Positions 10,477 through 22,179 of a stretch of 64,000 nucleotides of DNA are shown in pieces. Origin of the DNA: Stenopsyche tienmushanensis (lineage: Eukaryota > Arthropoda > Insecta > Trichoptera > Stenopsychidae); NCBI GenBank assembly GCA_008973525.1, contig WACJ01000519.1, positions 1,364,001 through 1,428,000 on the forward strand, read 5' to 3'. The position numbers and the translations under genes were made by a program. Within the stretch, counting starts at the first letter, position 1. Each line of letters opens with the position of its first letter. Under the pieces are notes generated by a model, which worked only from the letters and a program-made list of their open reading frames with translations, searched no databases and was not told the origin of the DNA.

Positions 10477-12238
10477 TCACGTTTTCTGGTTCGATATGGT
10501 TAATGAATTCATAATTTGATTTCGTTTGAATGAACCTCGAAATTTATCGTCGTCAATCAACCTCCCTCGGTTCCTTACACGCGCCACTTCTGGAAAAGTT
10601 ATTAAATCATTTTTCAAAATACAAATATTGTGCAGCACACAAGTAGCTATCAAAAAGTCAGGTATTTCTTCAATTTTTGTCATCGGTAAACAGCCTAGAA
10701 TCCGTCGCCAACGTGCCTTCCATAATCCGATTGCTCTTTCAATTGACACTCGTGCTGATGACAGGCAAACGTTGAAATTTTTTTGAGTTGCTGTTAGAAT
10801 TCCATTATCTGTATATGGTGTCATAATACACGGATGTATCCCATATGCTGCATCACCAACAATATGAGAATCTGAAGGAAAATATTCTGCTGGTTTCTCA
10901 ATATATTGCTGTACTTGAGATAACCGAAAGACCTTAGCATCATGTACACATCCTGCACTACCAGCAAACACGTTTGTAAACATAAGGTTCGGTGTACAAA
11001 CAGCCTGGAACAAAACATACAAATTGAAATACCTTGAACTAATTGTATTACACTAAGAGCACCACTTTTCAGCACAAAAATATCCACAAATACACGTGGT
11101 TGTCTGCTGTCTGAGTTACCCGAAATCAGATTGACCATGTGTTGGTGGATAGAAGGCATAGAAGTGGTGTGACGGACGTCAAAACAATGCGCGGAGCGAA
11201 TTGTGACTCTGACCATTGTCTTATAAGAGCTAAATATGCCTTTAGGGCAAACTTTAGTAATTTGAAATGCCCAAAAAAGAGGTGGGACTTTGACGCTCTG
11301 AAAAATCGTGAAGTGTACATTGACTTCGAAAAACTCGTGTCGAAGGCAAAAAAAAAAGTTTAAGTGTATAATAATGATCTTACATGTCTTTCACAACTAC
11401 GCAAATGCACATAAATAATATGTTAATTACCTGTACTTGAATAGAATGATAGCTTTTATCCTTTGCATTAGACTCACGTACTGGAGCTTTAGTTTTTATA
11501 TAAGCTCCATCAATTGCACCAATAACATTAGGGAATCCACTAGACTTTTCAAACTCTTTCATAACTTCTTGTGCCTTTTCTCCTTTTGGCCATTGAATAA
11601 AACGTGGAGCCAGACAATGAAGTGCATTAATCACCCTTCGCATGGTCCTTACAGCTGTTGCTCTACCAACGTCAAGTTTTTCACAAATAGACCTGCAAGA
11701 AAATATTCAAAACATAAATATAATAAAGCGGAGACTTAACGTCAGAATAAAAATAATGTTCATTTATTTATTTTACTTTAGTGAATCCGGAGTTGCCATC
11801 ATCCATAAAACCAATAAAAGTTGTTTCTCTGCCAGTATTGGTTTTCTACCACACACTCTAGTAGTAGTGCTTAGAGTTTCGCCTACCAATTCCAGAATAA
11901 ATTCAAATGTTTCAGGATACATTCTGTAAATATTGTGCAAAAACATGGTTCTTTTATCATAAATAGTGGTTTAATTATTATTATCTATTGTCCACGTACC
12001 TGAATTGTGACTTGAATTCTTCAGCAGAATATCTCGACACCACTTTCTCCATGTAATTTTTCATACGGTGATTTAAAATTGGCTTTCCCTTCTGTGAGAT
12101 AAATGAATCATTTAGCATTGGGTCCTCTTCGTCGCTATCGTCACTATAATTACTATCATCGCTACTTGATGAAAATAGTGATTTTTTAATATTACCATCA
12201 CCATATTCAATATCCATTGATATTACTTGATCGTACAT
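10477..12238 (-). CDS. PIF/Harbinger-type transposase (HARBI1 family), apparently intact
   Basis: Four minus-strand exons, 12238-12000, 11923-11777, 11692-11431 and 11004-10477, join in phase to about 391 codons, the usual length for HARBI1-type proteins. The DDE nuclease shows the first Asp in VIGAIDGAYIK, the second in VGDAAYG and the Glu in SIERAIGLWKARWRR, with VHDAKVF between them. The N-terminus carries a serine-aspartate acidic patch. Intron 3 (11005-11430) contains a plus-strand LINE endonuclease fragment, yet the flanking splice sites (GTAATT and TTCCAG) look usable. No stop or frameshift was found. It could be an active transposase, a recently immobilised one or a domesticated copy; the decayed second copy at 15.9-16.2 kb favours transposon origin. 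Typical terminal repeats were not found around it. Confidence 0.85.
11130..11363 (+). mobile_element. LINE endonuclease (APE) fragment inside transposase intron
   Basis: Reads RRHRSGVTDVKTMRGANCDS then DHCLIRAKY, the SDH-containing C-terminal part of the apurinic-type endonuclease domain of RTE/jockey-like LINEs. It lies antisense in intron 3 of the Harbinger transposase gene and is short enough to be spliced out. Confidence 0.75.
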
Positions 12239-12390
12239 AATATCTGAAAATAGATTGCAAGTTATTTTTACAGCTTTTATAAGCGCGCTCGCGAGCGTTC
12301 TGAATTGTTTGCGCTGTAAATATGTTAATAATTCGGAACGGCATCAAAAGCTTAGCTCTGAGTTCCGTGTGATTCGGAACGTGGGTTTAC

Positions 12391-14381
12391 CTTGGTAATT
12401 GGCGCAATTGTCGACGGAGAGATCTGAAACGGGTGCAACTTTTTTATGGGTGTATCCGACTCTTGGTGACTCTTTTGTTGCTTTTTCTATGATGTCTATG
12501 ATGTCTAATTCTTGCGATGTGTTCTCAATGTCTTTGACTTGTTTGCTCGCTTTTTTTAGAGGCGACCTGTTTTTTCATATGCATTAAACATGAATTTTGA
12601 AATAACATACATTTCTATACAACTACAGGATCTTTCAATTGGGACGCTCGAAATATTTGGATTATAACGACCATATTGACTTCTTCCTTCGTGTCTATCT
12701 TAAATCGCAGATCTTTGCGTGCTCAAACTCAATATAACGAATGCTATTCGAATAAATTCAGCCAGATTAATGCAAGACAAAGTCATCGAAAATTGGACCT
12801 CCTGAATACCACTGAACAAAGCCGCGGCGGACGTTCAAATGACGTTATATTTCATACTTAATACCATAAAATTTTATTATAGTGGATATCTCATGCACAA
12901 CTTGTTTTATTTACATTTAGAAATCAAGCGTCCTTATTGTAAGACCTATTATTTAATACTCACGAAAAGGAATTGTTCTGTTTATCCGCCTTTCTTTTTA
13001 TTCCATACTGACTTTTATCAAAGTTTGACGAAACAGTTTTAGTTGGGGGTTTTTTTCCCTTCAATGGAATCAGATTAGCTTCGTCGTTTATCGCTTTAAT
13101 TTGAGCTGTTTGCTTGTCATCTTTTACATCGTCTATGATATCGACTAAGTCAATTATATCGTCGATATCTTCTGCGTTGCTGATGTCCTGCGATGTTTTA
13201 TCAATTTTAATTCACAGTCATTATTTAAAATGTATATTTTATAAATAAAACTGTGTCATTACCACGTCTAGGCCTTGTATACACAAAGTCTTTGCAACGG
13301 ACAAAAACGGTTGCAAATTTTCCTCCGCTACAGCCACTTCTCCCGTGTACACGTACTCCAATAAGCTGCATAATGTAGTATAAGATACATCCTAAAAGTT
13401 ATGAATTGCTATATAATGCAGATGGCGAAGCGATTTTTAAAATTTAAAATGTCATAATTCTTACGTTAAGAAATATAACTGGATGATTACATTTTGCAGA
13501 TTGAATTAGATTTTTTATATACGGACTAGCGACACCCAGGATTAATTGATGCGCCTTTACAAAATGTCCGTCAGCTGCTATCGTCAAATCAACAAAATCG
13601 CCATTCTGTAAATTTACAATATTATTGATATTGCATCTTAAATCTTTCACAACATGCGACTCATATTTGAGTCTTTTAAAGTTAAACAATGCAGTAAAAC
13701 AAACACAGAAATTATAATAGAGTGTTGTCTTTAAAAAGTAGTGTAGTCGGCTCCTAATCTTAGCTTTCATAACTGAAAATGCAAAACCACAACGCTTTAA
13801 TCTTGCTGACAATCAATGCCTGAAATTAGACAAGTCTTCAATATCAATCCCAAATCGATTGCATACCCAAATGTGTCTTAGTCACATCTTTTTTAATCGA
13901 ATTTAGTGTTCGAACTCAAGATTTACAATCAGTTTAGCCTCCTGGCGAGTTATATCAAAATATAATCTTATTCAAAAGGAAAACAGGATACCACAGACCA
14001 ACGTAGTAAACCGCATAACAGATCCTGTAATGATTATGGACGAGCTGAAAGTAGTCGTTGGCTTGCAGAGCTTTAATTATGCACAGCAAATTACTTAGTA
14101 CTATTTTCAAAGATCTAATTAGTTACATTAAACCTTGAAATCTATTATCGTAGAGCTTTAAGAATCTATCCATTATTTTAATTAAATTCTTTTGCTTATT
14201 CAAACTCTTAGAAATAAATATGAAAGTTGTATTAATAAACTTAAAACCAGCAAACAATTTTTGCTTCGTATGAATGTTAAATTATATATTCTAAAATACG
14301 TACCTGTTGCGACAAACTGAACGCTGAAAGCAAGTTTTCTTGATATGGTTGACTACTCAGTGAAAAATTATTTTTGGCCAT
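12391..14381 (-). CDS. BTB-domain protein gene, copy 2, intact BTB but lacking FLYWCH exons
   Basis: Five minus-strand exons: 14381-14304, 13605-13465, 13391-13263, 13187-12964, 12566-12391. All are open and in phase, about 249 codons, ending in a donor (CAAG followed by GTAAAC) with no local acceptor partner. The product starts MAKNNFSLSSQ. Its BTB core contains NGDFVDLTIAADGHFVKAHQ, LILGVASPYIKNLIQ and SLLEYVYTGEVAVAEE, followed by an acidic D/E/K linker with a basic patch (GIKRKADK). The FLYWCH finger seen in copy 1 lies beyond the duplication boundary. Either the transcript reads through intron 5 (16 further codons to a stop), or it splices 8 kb onward to the phase-matching FLYWCH exon at 4487. 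BTB-only proteins can act as dominant partners of full-length forms. Transcription is unverified. Confidence 0.75.
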
Positions 14382-14991
14382 GTCTGCAATTTTTCTCCGA
14401 TAACTAAAATAATCATAACGTTTTAAAGATGCGGACAGTATAAACGTAAACATATTTAATTTTTTCATTCATTATCAGCGCACAAAATATTATCAATTGA
14501 ATTAACGAGCCATTTTAACAATATTTCATCCAAAATAATTCACGGTTTTCTGGGATGCGTGGCACAACAATGAGATAAAAACTCCACAGATTCTTCATTT
14601 TTATTAAAAAAATCATTTTATTTTAATAATTTTGCCATAATTCTTGCCAAAGCTTCGTCCATTTAACGATATTTTTCCTAAACCCAAACTATCAGATCAA
14701 TTTGAATGCAAATGAAAGCACTTAAGCTGTTAAAAATCTCTTTAAATAATGCAAATTAATTTATTAATTAATTCTTAAAGTACGATACGGATCATTTGTT
14801 GAATGTCCCTGCTCCCGCATGGACCGTGTGGCTATCCGAGAAAGATGAAATGTTGCATGCAAAGGAAGACAGGTGTCGCTGTTAATCTGGCGCTCAATTC
14901 CTCTACAAATCAATTATACACCCAAACTTCATTTATGCAGCGCGCATTTGGAGCAACACATGTGATGCATTACTTTTTTAACACAACCTGT

Positions 14992-15180
14992 ATATGAAAA
15001 TAAATGTCTGTAGTTCGTTGTTCATTTGATGGATATATATTTCTATACCATTCATCCGATTGCGATGAATCTTTGGGGAGTTGTTGTCCTCCATAAATAT
15101 TTTTGATTTGATGAGCAGCAGGATTATTCAGTGCTAGTGAGGGATTGCTTATACTGTTGTTATTATATTGCGGGGCACCC
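14992..15180 (-). CDS. Exon-like open segment, unidentified
   Basis: On the minus strand an acceptor (TTTGCAG) is followed by an open stretch containing GAPQYNNNSISNPSLALNN, GGQQLPKDSSQSDEWYRNIY and SNEQRTTDIYFHIQ, then a donor-like CAG-GTTGTG. The Asn/Ser/Gln-rich composition resembles low-complexity parts of insect transcription factors. It lies in the block (about 14702-15258) present only in the right duplication copy. No neighbouring exon was found, so it may be a captured exon fragment. I do not recognise the protein. Confidence 0.35.
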
Positions 15181-15878
15181 TGCAAATTAGTACATAACCC
15201 AACCAATTACCTACGTCTGTTTTTTATGTAATCTGGAATCTCGTTTAAAATTTTGTCCTACTTGCATATGAATTTATTATAGTAAACCCATAGCCCGACC
15301 TGGAAGGTACTGCAACGCCTTATCTTCGAGAGAAGGAAACTCCTCAATAAAATCCTTGGAAATGGGCAGCAGTACCTTCAGAATAAATAGTCTTGCACAA
15401 AAAAGACGTTAAAAATCTGGAAATACTGGTGTTAACAGGTCTGATCGCTCACGATCCTCAGTCGTAAGCGACAAGGCACGAACAATAACAAGAAGACTAA
15501 ATTCCATTAATTTATTGTACAATACTTTTGCAAATTATTATTAATATAATGATGTTTGGAAATAGTCCTTCATGGAAAGGTTATGGCGCCCAAGCGACAT
15601 AACCTTTGATTGTATTTTTTATCCGATAGTTGATTTCATACGCGAAGTATATTTAAATATGACATTTCGTGAATAAGTATGTGCAGGCATGTTTTGAAAA
15701 CAATTTCAAATCTCGGGAAAGGAAAAATATGAATACTTACAATTATTATCGCTTTCTGAATCAGTTTACGACTCTCAGACCTCACCCCCACCAAGTCCTT
15801 GGTGACATCATATATTTGTTCACACTGTTCACAATATCGACAGAAAACCGTGAGAGCGGACATCTAACAGCGAGACAA

Positions 15879-16182
15879 AATTTTCAACTTTTGCCTTTCA
15901 TCAGCAAGATCATCAATAGAAAAGGCATTTGGATTATGGAAGGGACAATGGTGACGAATTCTAGACTGTTTACCGATGACAAAAATTGAAAAAACGCCTG
16001 AATTTTTGTTAGCTACTTGCGTATTGCACAATATTTGTATTTTGAAACAAGATTTAATATCTTTTCAAGAATCTGTACACGTGAGGAACCGAGAGAGGTT
16101 GATCGAAGACAATGCATTTCAAGCTTCACTCAAACGAACTCAAATTATGAATACATTAATACTGAGAGACAATTCATTTTAA
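15879..16182 (+). pseudogene. HARBI-type transposase C-terminal remnant
   Basis: From 15976 it reads MTKIEKTPEFLLATCVLHNI and CILKQDLISFQESVHVRNRE, about 65% identical by eye to the end of the intact transposase at 10477. Upstream, 15879-15975 corresponds to the KNFNVCLSSARVSIERA region but in a shifted frame, and the catalytic Glu codon is destroyed. It reads to a stop at 16180-16182. Inactive. Confidence 0.85.
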
Positions 16183-16464
16183 TAAAATTACATATGTATA
16201 TATTTTTGATATTGTTTATTCAATCATTTTGTACTTTTTAATAGCACAAATAAACTTTTGATAATCAACAAAACTATAATTACTTATAAATCTTTTGCGA
16301 GTTCTTCTTCTAATTTGCTAGTTCTAAATGTATTTAACAGTAAATCTAAATTATATAATCTAATCTTTGGAAAAATTAAACTGACATTTTTGATATATTT
16401 TGTACATCCTTAATTTTATACTTAAACATTAAAAAGATAATTAAACTTAATCAATACTTAAAAC

Positions 16465-16710
16465 TTAAAAATAAAGCAAACTATTTTTTTTCTTTTGAAA
16501 GTTTTTTTGAAAGAAAGCTTTTGAAAGTATCATTGCTATTTCATTATTTTGAAAAGGAATGAAATTGCAATGATACTCCACATGGAACAGAAACCAGTCC
16601 TCATTAGATAGATGAACCAATTTAACCAATAAAATACAAGTAATAGCATTTTTTTTAATATAATATTGTACACTCGTGATTTTTTCACACACATCTACAT
16701 ATTCAGCCAT
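16465..16710 (-). pseudogene. Harbinger second-protein N-terminus remnant
   Basis: Starts MAEYVDVCEK, identical to the protein begun at 36113, then departs into unrelated hydrophobic sequence, so only the first ten codons are native. It lies convergent with the transposase remnant, as expected for a two-gene Harbinger element. Non-functional. Confidence 0.6.
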
Positions 16711-17468
16711 TATAAAAATAATTTATGCGACTCATTTGTTTAAACTCAATTAATTACCGTTGATTTATCTCAGAAATAAGGTTGACGCCAATGGCATCTG
16801 AGACTGTGAACAAAGCGTATGACGTCACAAGGACTTGGTAGGCGATTAGAGTGCTATGAGTCGCTTAGCTAATTTTATACGTAGGTTCAAATGGCCGCTA
16901 TCATATGCTTAACCGTTTGCGATCAAATTTATCAACATCACGAACAAATTATTAGCTTCAAAATAAACTATTAATTCATTTGCGTGCATTTCACATAATA
17001 TTTTTTAAGAATCAATTTGTTTTAATTTTATCACATTTGAATATTTTCATTTGAACAATGTAAGATTATGAAAAATATTAATTTTACACATACGTTAGCT
17101 TTACAAACATTAAATAAACATGCCTTATAAATGAAAAAAAAAACACAAATGTTAAAATTTAACTTAATCATTTTTTTAAATTCAGAATGCTTTGCAATTC
17201 AGTCAAAAAAATATTTACGCGTTAAAAATGTCTTGTTTGTTTATGTAATTATTTTATATTTCCATATTTTCGTGCTGCTATTTTTTAAAAATGATATCAT
17301 TCAAATATTTATTACATATGGCAAGACTTTACATATCTGTCATTGCAATATCGTGTATTTGATAGGTTATGTTGACACACCACTTCTGACGTCTATAGCT
17401 CAATACATTTATTTGATAGACATATTCATCATCGTTGGTTTTTATCCATATTATAACCAACTATAGAG

Positions 17469-19195
17469 ATGGAGGCGCTAGAGGAACTATCACAATTCTT
17501 AGAAATTAACACAAGAGCCGATCTTAAAGTCTCAGTACTTCAATACTTACTTGGTGAGTTTAATTGTATATTTACTCTGACAAATAATCTTTTGTGTTCC
17601 GTGGCATGTCCATCACAAACATGGACTAATACAGTCCCTCGAGCTATATTAGATTCGGAATTGAATGGCAGCAAACCCATCGGAGGACCTCACCTATGCC
17701 GGGCTAATCAGGTAGACAAAGATGCCGCACGTTTAAATCTGGGCAATTGAAAGGAGACTCGGGAGCCACTGGACGTTAAAATTAATAGTATATTGATTTT
17801 ATTTTTAGGTTTATCTGGTAATAAGGATGGATTAAATTTGATTGCTCAATGTAAGGATGTTTTGAAGAAAATTATGTTACTTACTGACGACGTTGAAATC
17901 ATAAAAAAGGATTCAATCCTCTGCCTGGTGAATATCTCAGCGGAAGCTTTAGGAAGTGAAGCTATAATGTCATTAAATAAGACTTTTGGCGTGGAAAAAT
18001 CTTTTATTACCAAGATTGTTGAATTCATTATCGATGAAAATTGCAAGGTATTTCTTCTTTGTTTATGTGCATCTCCTAAAAGTGTTTATGCTATTTTTAA
18101 AATAAGGTAATGTCCCTGCCGTACCCTGTATTATTATTTAATCAGATTGCAGATGGTTCTTGCATGCTTCTCTGCAATATTTCCAGAACAGAGCAACTTT
18201 TAAATCAATGCGTCGAGGACATCTTCCCGTATTTGACACAAATATTAAACGCCTTCACTAAAATAAACTACAATAAAACTGGGGCAAATCTCCATTATCT
18301 GGGTACGTTATGAAAATACTTATTCAGATAAAAAGTACGACTACTCAAACGCAAATACATATATGCTCTCATTGCAGGACCTCTCTTCAGCAATTTAAGT
18401 GGTGACGACCGCGTTCGAAACTGGTTATGTCACGATAAATTAAGTCAAGGAGGTGCTATAAGAATCGCAAGTTTCACTCAGTTCTTAGAATCGACCGTCC
18501 GTCGAGGAGGTGCTGTCGGGACGATAAGAAATCTATGCTTCGACGTTGATCTACACGACTGGTTACTCAATCCGGAGGTACAACCATAGTTGATACAATA
18601 TTTCACAAATGCCATATTTATTAATAAATTGACGATGCTAATTTTTAGATAGACATTTTGTCTTATATTCTTTTGCCGTTGGCTGGCGGTGAAGAATTCT
18701 CAGACGATGAAATGACCGCGTTACCGCTTTCTTTACAGTACCTACCAAAAGATAAACAGAGAGAACAAGATCCAGACATCAGGTGATTATTTAATTAATT
18801 AAACTGAGTTTAATCAAAATGCGTATTTACGCCGCAAATTTGTATTATTTACAGAAAGCTTTTATTGGAATCGTTGAATAAACTGTGCATAAAAAGATCC
18901 GCTAGAGAAACGTTACGAAACTGCGGTACTTATTACATATTACGAGAATTGCATAAATGGGAGAAGGATCGAAAAACGCTATTGGCGTGTGAAAATGTCG
19001 TCGATATTCTGATAAAGTATTTTATTATTTATAATCAATGTATAATTATAAAACAAATGGGCAAAAATTATATGTTTGACTTTTTCCAGGAAAGAAGATG
19101 AAATTATGATAGAAGATATATCAAAAGTTGATGTTCCGGAGGAGTATAATGAAAAATTCATAAAGATGGACGATGATTTTGTTAATGATTTATAA
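17469..19195 (+). CDS. HGH1: HGH1 homologue (FAM203), armadillo-like chaperone adaptor
   Basis: Seven exons, 17469-17553, 17809-18047, 18146-18302, 18378-18577, 18649-18782, 18855-19016 and 19090-19195, all in phase, about 360 residues, the family's usual size. HGH1 is an alpha-helical ARM-repeat cytosolic protein that works with TRiC/Hsp90 in folding nascent eEF2. Recognisable blocks are MEALEELSQFLE at the start, NISRTEQ, GGAVGTIRNLCFD, LLPLAGGEEFSDDEM with ALPLSLQYLP, and DPDIRKLLLESLNKLC; the C-terminus is acidic. Intron 1 carries an antique LINE scrap (about 17610-17760) and intron 2 a short repeat against its acceptor. The start sits directly after the conserved 5' flank shared with the fragment at 9530. 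Divergent from BTB copy 2 with 3 kb between. Confidence 0.93.
17610..17760 (+). mobile_element. LINE C-terminal scrap in HGH1 intron 1
   Basis: Reads PIGGPHLCRANQVDKDAARL, matching the GRPxLRxxDQVxKDAAxLGLGN-WREEAQD type ending of LINE ORF2. Similar scraps lie at about 24570-24710 and 59520-59640. Confidence 0.55.
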
Positions 19196-19384
19196 AAATA
19201 TATTTTGATAAAAAAATTCTGTCTTGATATTTCGAATTAATAATATGTCATTGATTAACAGTTTTGCTAGTTTTTGCATCGATTCATAACCATGGATGGA
19301 ACACGGATCCATCACTTCACACCTGAGACAAAGAATAAGTCGAAACAATGGACTGGAAGGGGTTTTAATTGTGTCCCATTTTTT

Positions 19385-19680
19385 CAATGTCCAATGGGGC
19401 TGTAGGGAGGCTGAGGAACCAGTGGTGTGCGTATACTAACCAGGAAATCGTTGACAACGAAGGCACTATGACTTAGTGCATTGTCGTGATGAAGTCTCCA
19501 TGCGTCTTTGTGTTCAAATCTTCGGTTATAATGCGATAAACGGTTGTTTTTGTTATGTTTAGAGACTCGGCCATCCGTTAAAGGCTCATCCGTCGGTCAG
19601 AGTTCAAATAATCATGCACACGCATCACATTTCGGTGGCGGACATATCAAAAAATTGCACCATGCAGAGCCATAAAAATT
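19385..19680 (-). mobile_element. mariner-type remnant (helix-turn-helix region)
   Basis: Minus-strand sequence matches the piece at 22250-22430 encoding AESLNITKTTVYRIITEDLN. It is interrupted by stops. It lies just downstream of the HGH1 stop. Confidence 0.6.
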
Positions 19681-19717
19681 AGCTAAGGTGGGAGCATAAA
19701 TTAGTAAGATTACATAA

Positions 19718-19751
19718 GAAGTCTACCTATAGTATACTATAGGTAGACTTC
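19718..19751. repeat. Perfect 34-bp palindrome
   Basis: Two 17-base arms, the left beginning GAAGTCTACCTATAGTA, are exact reverse complements without a spacer. The same TAGACTT core appears once more immediately to the right. It could be the fused tips of a transposon; no coding role. Confidence 0.85.
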
Positions 19752-19839
19752 CCGTAGACTTGTTCGCACCTAATTCGGCGCGATCCACCTATATAAGTTA
19801 GCTTCGGAGGGGGCTTCCGTATTCGCACAGATCAAAGAA

Positions 19840-19965
19840 GACCCTGAAAATGCTGCAAAAATCCATAAAAGAGGACGGAGTGGCTACAAGGTCTGTGTGT
19901 GTCCGTCCGGTCCACTTTTTGGACCGCTGATATTGTTGACATGATCGCATGACGCAGACATTAAC
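19840..19965 (-). mobile_element. LINE 3' fragment (antisense copy)
   Basis: Related to 30541-30840 and to fragments at 495-560, 51600-51770 and 54060-54190. Each carries the block around GTCCGAAAAGCGGACC-like sequence and the following VGHTDLVATP codons, with frame breaks. Confidence 0.55.
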
Positions 19966-22179
19966 AGGTTAAAATGCGCTGCGGTGTATCATCGCGTTTG
20001 GAGAAAATTGGATGCATTACATTTTGAACGCACTCTGTATGTGTAAATTAGAGTTGAAACACGTAACTGCAATGACAAGCCATTGTTTTTTTTTTGTTAG
20101 TCTTTTTATACATGATCCTTTACTCATTTACGTTTACAACTTAATGAAAAGTTAAATGAAGTTCATATTAACGTAATGGATACCAATGTGGTATCCATGA
20201 AACGCCTGAACGAATGCGTTCCGAGTCTGTGAGACTAATGATTAGTGATCTGGGGTAAAGCAACAGTGCAATTTCAATGGAACATGCAGTCGGTAGCGAT
20301 AGTGTTAATGCATAAATATTTCATGTTTAAAACGGAGTGTGCATAAAATATTAAATATATATATATATATCTAAAACTCCTGCGATTGGTAAACATATTA
20401 GATAAAAAGATTATTTATAAAACAAGTACATGGATAAATGTATTTATGATTTATTTATTAAATTTGAACAGGAAGGATAAACAATAAATGTGGATATACA
20501 TAAAAATATGTATAATACCATATGCTTTATACAAATATTTTCTTTTATATTAAAATCTAAGAAAGATTAAGTAATGTATTGGTGGTAATCCTCCTCCATG
20601 AATAATAACTTGTTTTAGACAAAAACACAATAAAACGAAACATTTCAATTTAAAAAAAAAAACACTCACATATTACCATACGAGTGGCGGCTCTGGGCGT
20701 TCAATCAACGATCATCATTATCGAAATGCTTTGAATTCGACATGAAACGAGCACTTCACTGGCGGCATTCCGATACATGCGTTTGGTGGGAAAAAATATG
20801 TATTTATTTTGTTTTTTTACCACCATAAAATATATCTATTATTCCTATAAATAAATACACAAAATGATCTTTTTTTAAATTTAAAATAATAATATTTACA
20901 AAGTTTTTCGAAACAGATTATGCTCACATTTTATAACGAGTCCGTTACAAAATTTTCCACGACTCGGCGTCGCTGTTTTTCCAAATGAACAATGCGAACA
21001 CAAGACTGCTATGTCTTTCGACCGATATATATATATATATAGTTTTTTTTTATATTAAAATATCGCTCAATTATCAAATAATATCCACAAAATGTTTTAC
21101 GATTTGAAGCATTGCGACAAATTAAAATCAGGGGTTAAAAAAACACAAGCAATGTAAAAGATTCTTATATTAAGGATTTTATTTGTGGATTCGATTCATT
21201 TTTTTGTTGAAACGTTTTGTACTTTCATTTCGGTATGATAGTCGTCGAGAAAGTAAAAATCACAAATGTCCTCTTTATTTATATATATATTCATCCGCAC
21301 TGAATTCGTGCTGTATAAATGTTCACAACGAGGATTAAGAAAAATGCAGCTTATCAGTATTTATAAAAATCGCAGTTTCATGAAATTATTCTCTTAAATA
21401 TACGCTTATTATAAATAGCTATGAAGAATCTGTCTTCGTTACGATTAAAACGTCATTCAACACATGTATACAATATCATGTTTACCTTGCAAACGAGTTG
21501 ATTATCTATGAACGTACAGCACAAGCTACTTACTGGCGGAGTGATCACCTCGCCAGCGCGATTTAGTTATCGTTTTCATCGTCTATTTCTTTCCTAAAGC
21601 ATGCATTCATCGATAAATAGAATAGAAGTAACCAATTTTCTCGTCTAAGATGTTCCGAGAATCGAAATATGTATTTATTAAATAAAAACGTCCATCATTT
21701 TATAAGGCCAAAGAGGTATTGCTCTTATTATTTCCGAAATAATAAATAACAAAACGACTAGTGTTCTAAACTATATTTAAAAATAATAATTCTCAAAATG
21801 TATAAAATCGATAGTTAAAACTGACGTTGTATTCAAATTTTAAGTATCGATATTTCATCGTATAAGACCAACTCAATCACAATCAAGTATTATTAGGAAT
21901 ATCCAGGAAAAAGGGCGTTTAATTCGGTTGTTTCCTTCGTCGTCTCGTGGTGAAATTCTGTCGGATCGCATAGCATTGGAAACTGAAGCCAATCCATAGA
22001 CGTCCATTCAATATATAACGGATACACGGTCCAGTGTTCAAATAAATTCGCTAAACATTGCCAAAGTATAAAAAACAAAGCGTATGGATACGCATCAAAC
22101 GAAAAGAATAGAAGCCATTGCGTTTTGCATCGCTTATCGGCACGGCCAGTACCAAAAACAAACCCAAAACCGGATAATA

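Larger units (their letters stand above)
15795..16846. mobile_element. Harbinger deletion derivative
   Basis: The ends are inverted repeats: CACCAAGTCCTTGGTGACAT on the left and the complement of TACCAAGTCCTTGTGACGTC on the right, continuing through a TTTGTTCACA stretch on both sides. Inside are the last about 100 codons of a HARBI-type transposase (+, 15879-16182, broken) and the first ten codons of a second protein (-, from 16710). The middle has been lost. Absent from the left duplication copy, so it arrived after the duplication. The same ends occur at 35948-36878. Confidence 0.8.
12389..17507. repeat. Segmental duplication, right copy
   Basis: Partner of 4553-9568, same orientation. The left boundary falls at the donor of BTB exon 5 and the right boundary inside HGH1 exon 1, which is what a simple tandem duplication of [BTB exons 5-1, spacer, HGH1 start] predicts. 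The 2.8-kb junction between the copies contains the Harbinger transposase gene. Confidence 0.9.
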
